Origin: an uncultured Altererythrobacter sp.
GTDB taxonomy: Bacteria; Pseudomonadota; Alphaproteobacteria; Sphingomonadales; Sphingomonadaceae
Assembly (NCBI GenBank): GCA_946885545.1
Contig: CAMPGP010000127.1
Span: 1 to 6,579 of the forward strand
Direction: 5' to 3'
DNA: 6,579 bases
Of the stretch, positions 6,186 to 6,579 are shown piece by piece; the first letter of the stretch is position 1; each line of letters starts with the position of its first letter. The notes under the pieces are model-generated. The model made no database searches and was not told the DNA's origin. It saw only the letters and a list, made by a program, of their open reading frames with translations. A program made the position numbers and the translations under genes.

Positions 6186-6414
6186 CGCGAGCCCCTGTTA
6201 CACAGACCGGGTGTGTTTGGAAAATAGTGCCTCGCTGAATCTGCGTTTGTTTTCCGGTGATTACGTTGCAAAATGCGCGCTCGCCTGTCACCTTTCGTTT
6301 CCGGTCAGGGTGCAGCGGTTGCGTATCCGCCACGCAGGTTTTCTAAATCCGCTGGCAGCGCAGGGGCGTGGATCGACGATGCAAAGAGCCGACGCAAGGC
6401 TAGCAAAGTCGGTT
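6186..6414. other. Noncoding interval between the acyl-CoA dehydrogenase and the insertion sequence
   Basis: About 229 bases with lower GC than the genes. I find no reading frame with a ribosome site and family resemblance, no tRNA and no strong terminator. A weak 5-bp hairpin (ACACA 6200-6204 with TGTGT 6212-6216) follows the stop codon. Related short strings recur (TTTCCGGT near 6250 and near 6299) without clear structure. It may be the original downstream region of the dehydrogenase, displaced from its next gene by the insertion sequence. Confidence 0.5.
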
Positions 6415-6445
6415 GGGTGTAGGAAAATGGTTGGCGTTATTATAC

Positions 6446-6473
6446 TTGACGTACCCACTGGTTCGGCTAGGGT
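6446..6473 (+). promoter_or_regulatory. Possible transposase promoter
   Basis: TTGACG (6446-6451) and TAGGGT (6468-6473) with a 16-bp spacer form a -35/-10-like pair 24 bases before the transposase ATG. The -35 is close to consensus; the -10 is poor. GGAG at 6488-6491, 6 bases before the ATG, is a good ribosome site. Confidence 0.4.
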
Positions 6474-6497
6474 GGTTCCAACGAAACGGAGCCTATC

Positions 6498-6579
6498 ATG
6501 TCGAATTTGTCCGCCCCTCATTTCCACAACGAAGAAGCGGCCTACGCTTACGTTGAGGCGCGTCTTTGGCCGAACGGCC
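6498..6579 (+). CDS. IS1595-family transposase, N-terminal fragment (3' end outside window)
   Basis: The visible 27 codons start MSNLSAPHFHNEEAAYAYVE and continue with ARLWPNG. The pattern of a short lead, F-x-N-E-E-x-A and then RWPNG-like sequence is the start of IS1595/ISXO2-type transposases, where it leads straight into a zinc ribbon (CPHCG). The zinc ribbon and the catalytic domain lie beyond the window edge, so intactness cannot be judged. The start is supported by GGAG 6 bases upstream. The protein would catalyse movement of the insertion sequence whose left end lies just upstream. Confidence 0.85.
   Translation, partial: MSNLSAPHFHNEEAAYAYVEARLWPNG

Larger units (their letters stand above)
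6415..6579 (+). mobile_element. Left end of an IS1595-family insertion sequence (truncated by window)
   Basis: The element is identified by the start of its transposase at 6498. The left boundary is a guess: GGGTGTAGGAAAATGG beginning at 6415 looks like a terminal repeat because it starts with GGG and lies 83 bases before the transposase ATG, typical for this family. Without the right end neither the inverted repeat nor the 8-bp target duplication (which would be 6407-6414, AGTCGGTT) can be confirmed. The sequence from about 6421 is more AT-rich than the flanking chromosome, which fits a foreign insertion. Confidence 0.6.

Noticed and set aside
6200..6218. Hairpin after the acyl-CoA dehydrogenase stop as a Rho-independent terminator
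   Set aside because: Only 5 bp (ACACA/TGTGT) with a 7-base loop and a TTT run cut short by GG; too weak to call.
4649..6238. 529-codon open frame on the plus strand, shifted relative to the acyl-CoA dehydrogenase
   Set aside because: Arg/Gly/Ala-rich low-complexity product, typical of a shifted frame in high-GC coding DNA; the overlapping frame is a complete dehydrogenase.

Overview
The window looks like chromosomal DNA of a GC-rich alphaproteobacterium. The families and protein style (NDUFAF5-like methyltransferase next to comF, stand-alone hisI, MerR regulator plus 601-residue acyl-CoA dehydrogenase) suggest Sphingomonadales, perhaps near Erythrobacter. That placement is inference; no rRNA or marker gene is present.

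Layout: (1) 1-1611, the C-terminal 60% or so of pyruvate, phosphate dikinase, entering from the left edge. (2) 1608-2357, minus strand, a methyltransferase-fold protein of the NDUFAF5/BioC type with a degenerate SAM motif; it converges on ppdK and the two genes share a CTAG that gives both stop codons. (3) 2413-3222, plus strand, a ComF-family zinc-finger/phosphoribosyltransferase protein, divergent from the methyltransferase. (4) 3223-3542, a 320-base stretch with no convincing protein gene. It holds several hairpins, a palindrome before hisI, and at its left end a textbook Rho-independent terminator that reads on the minus strand, although no minus-strand protein gene lies upstream of it. 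(5) 3543-3887, hisI, phosphoribosyl-AMP cyclohydrolase. (6) 3918-4352 and 4380-6185, a MerR-family regulator and an acyl-CoA dehydrogenase in a likely two-gene operon, preceded by a LiuR-like operator/promoter that overlaps the hisI stop. (7) 6186-6414, a noncoding stretch. (8) About 6415 to the right edge, the left end of an IS1595-family insertion sequence with the first 27 codons of its transposase.

The genes are mostly ordinary housekeeping and catabolic genes: PEP synthesis, respiratory-complex assembly or a related role, DNA uptake/ComF, histidine synthesis, and acyl-CoA oxidation under a local regulator. The part least explained by known genes is the minus-strand terminator plus structured interval at 3181-3420, a candidate small RNA that I could not match to any RNA family I know (6S, SRP, tmRNA, RNase P and common riboswitches were considered). 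I see no phage, CRISPR, toxin-antitoxin or defence system.
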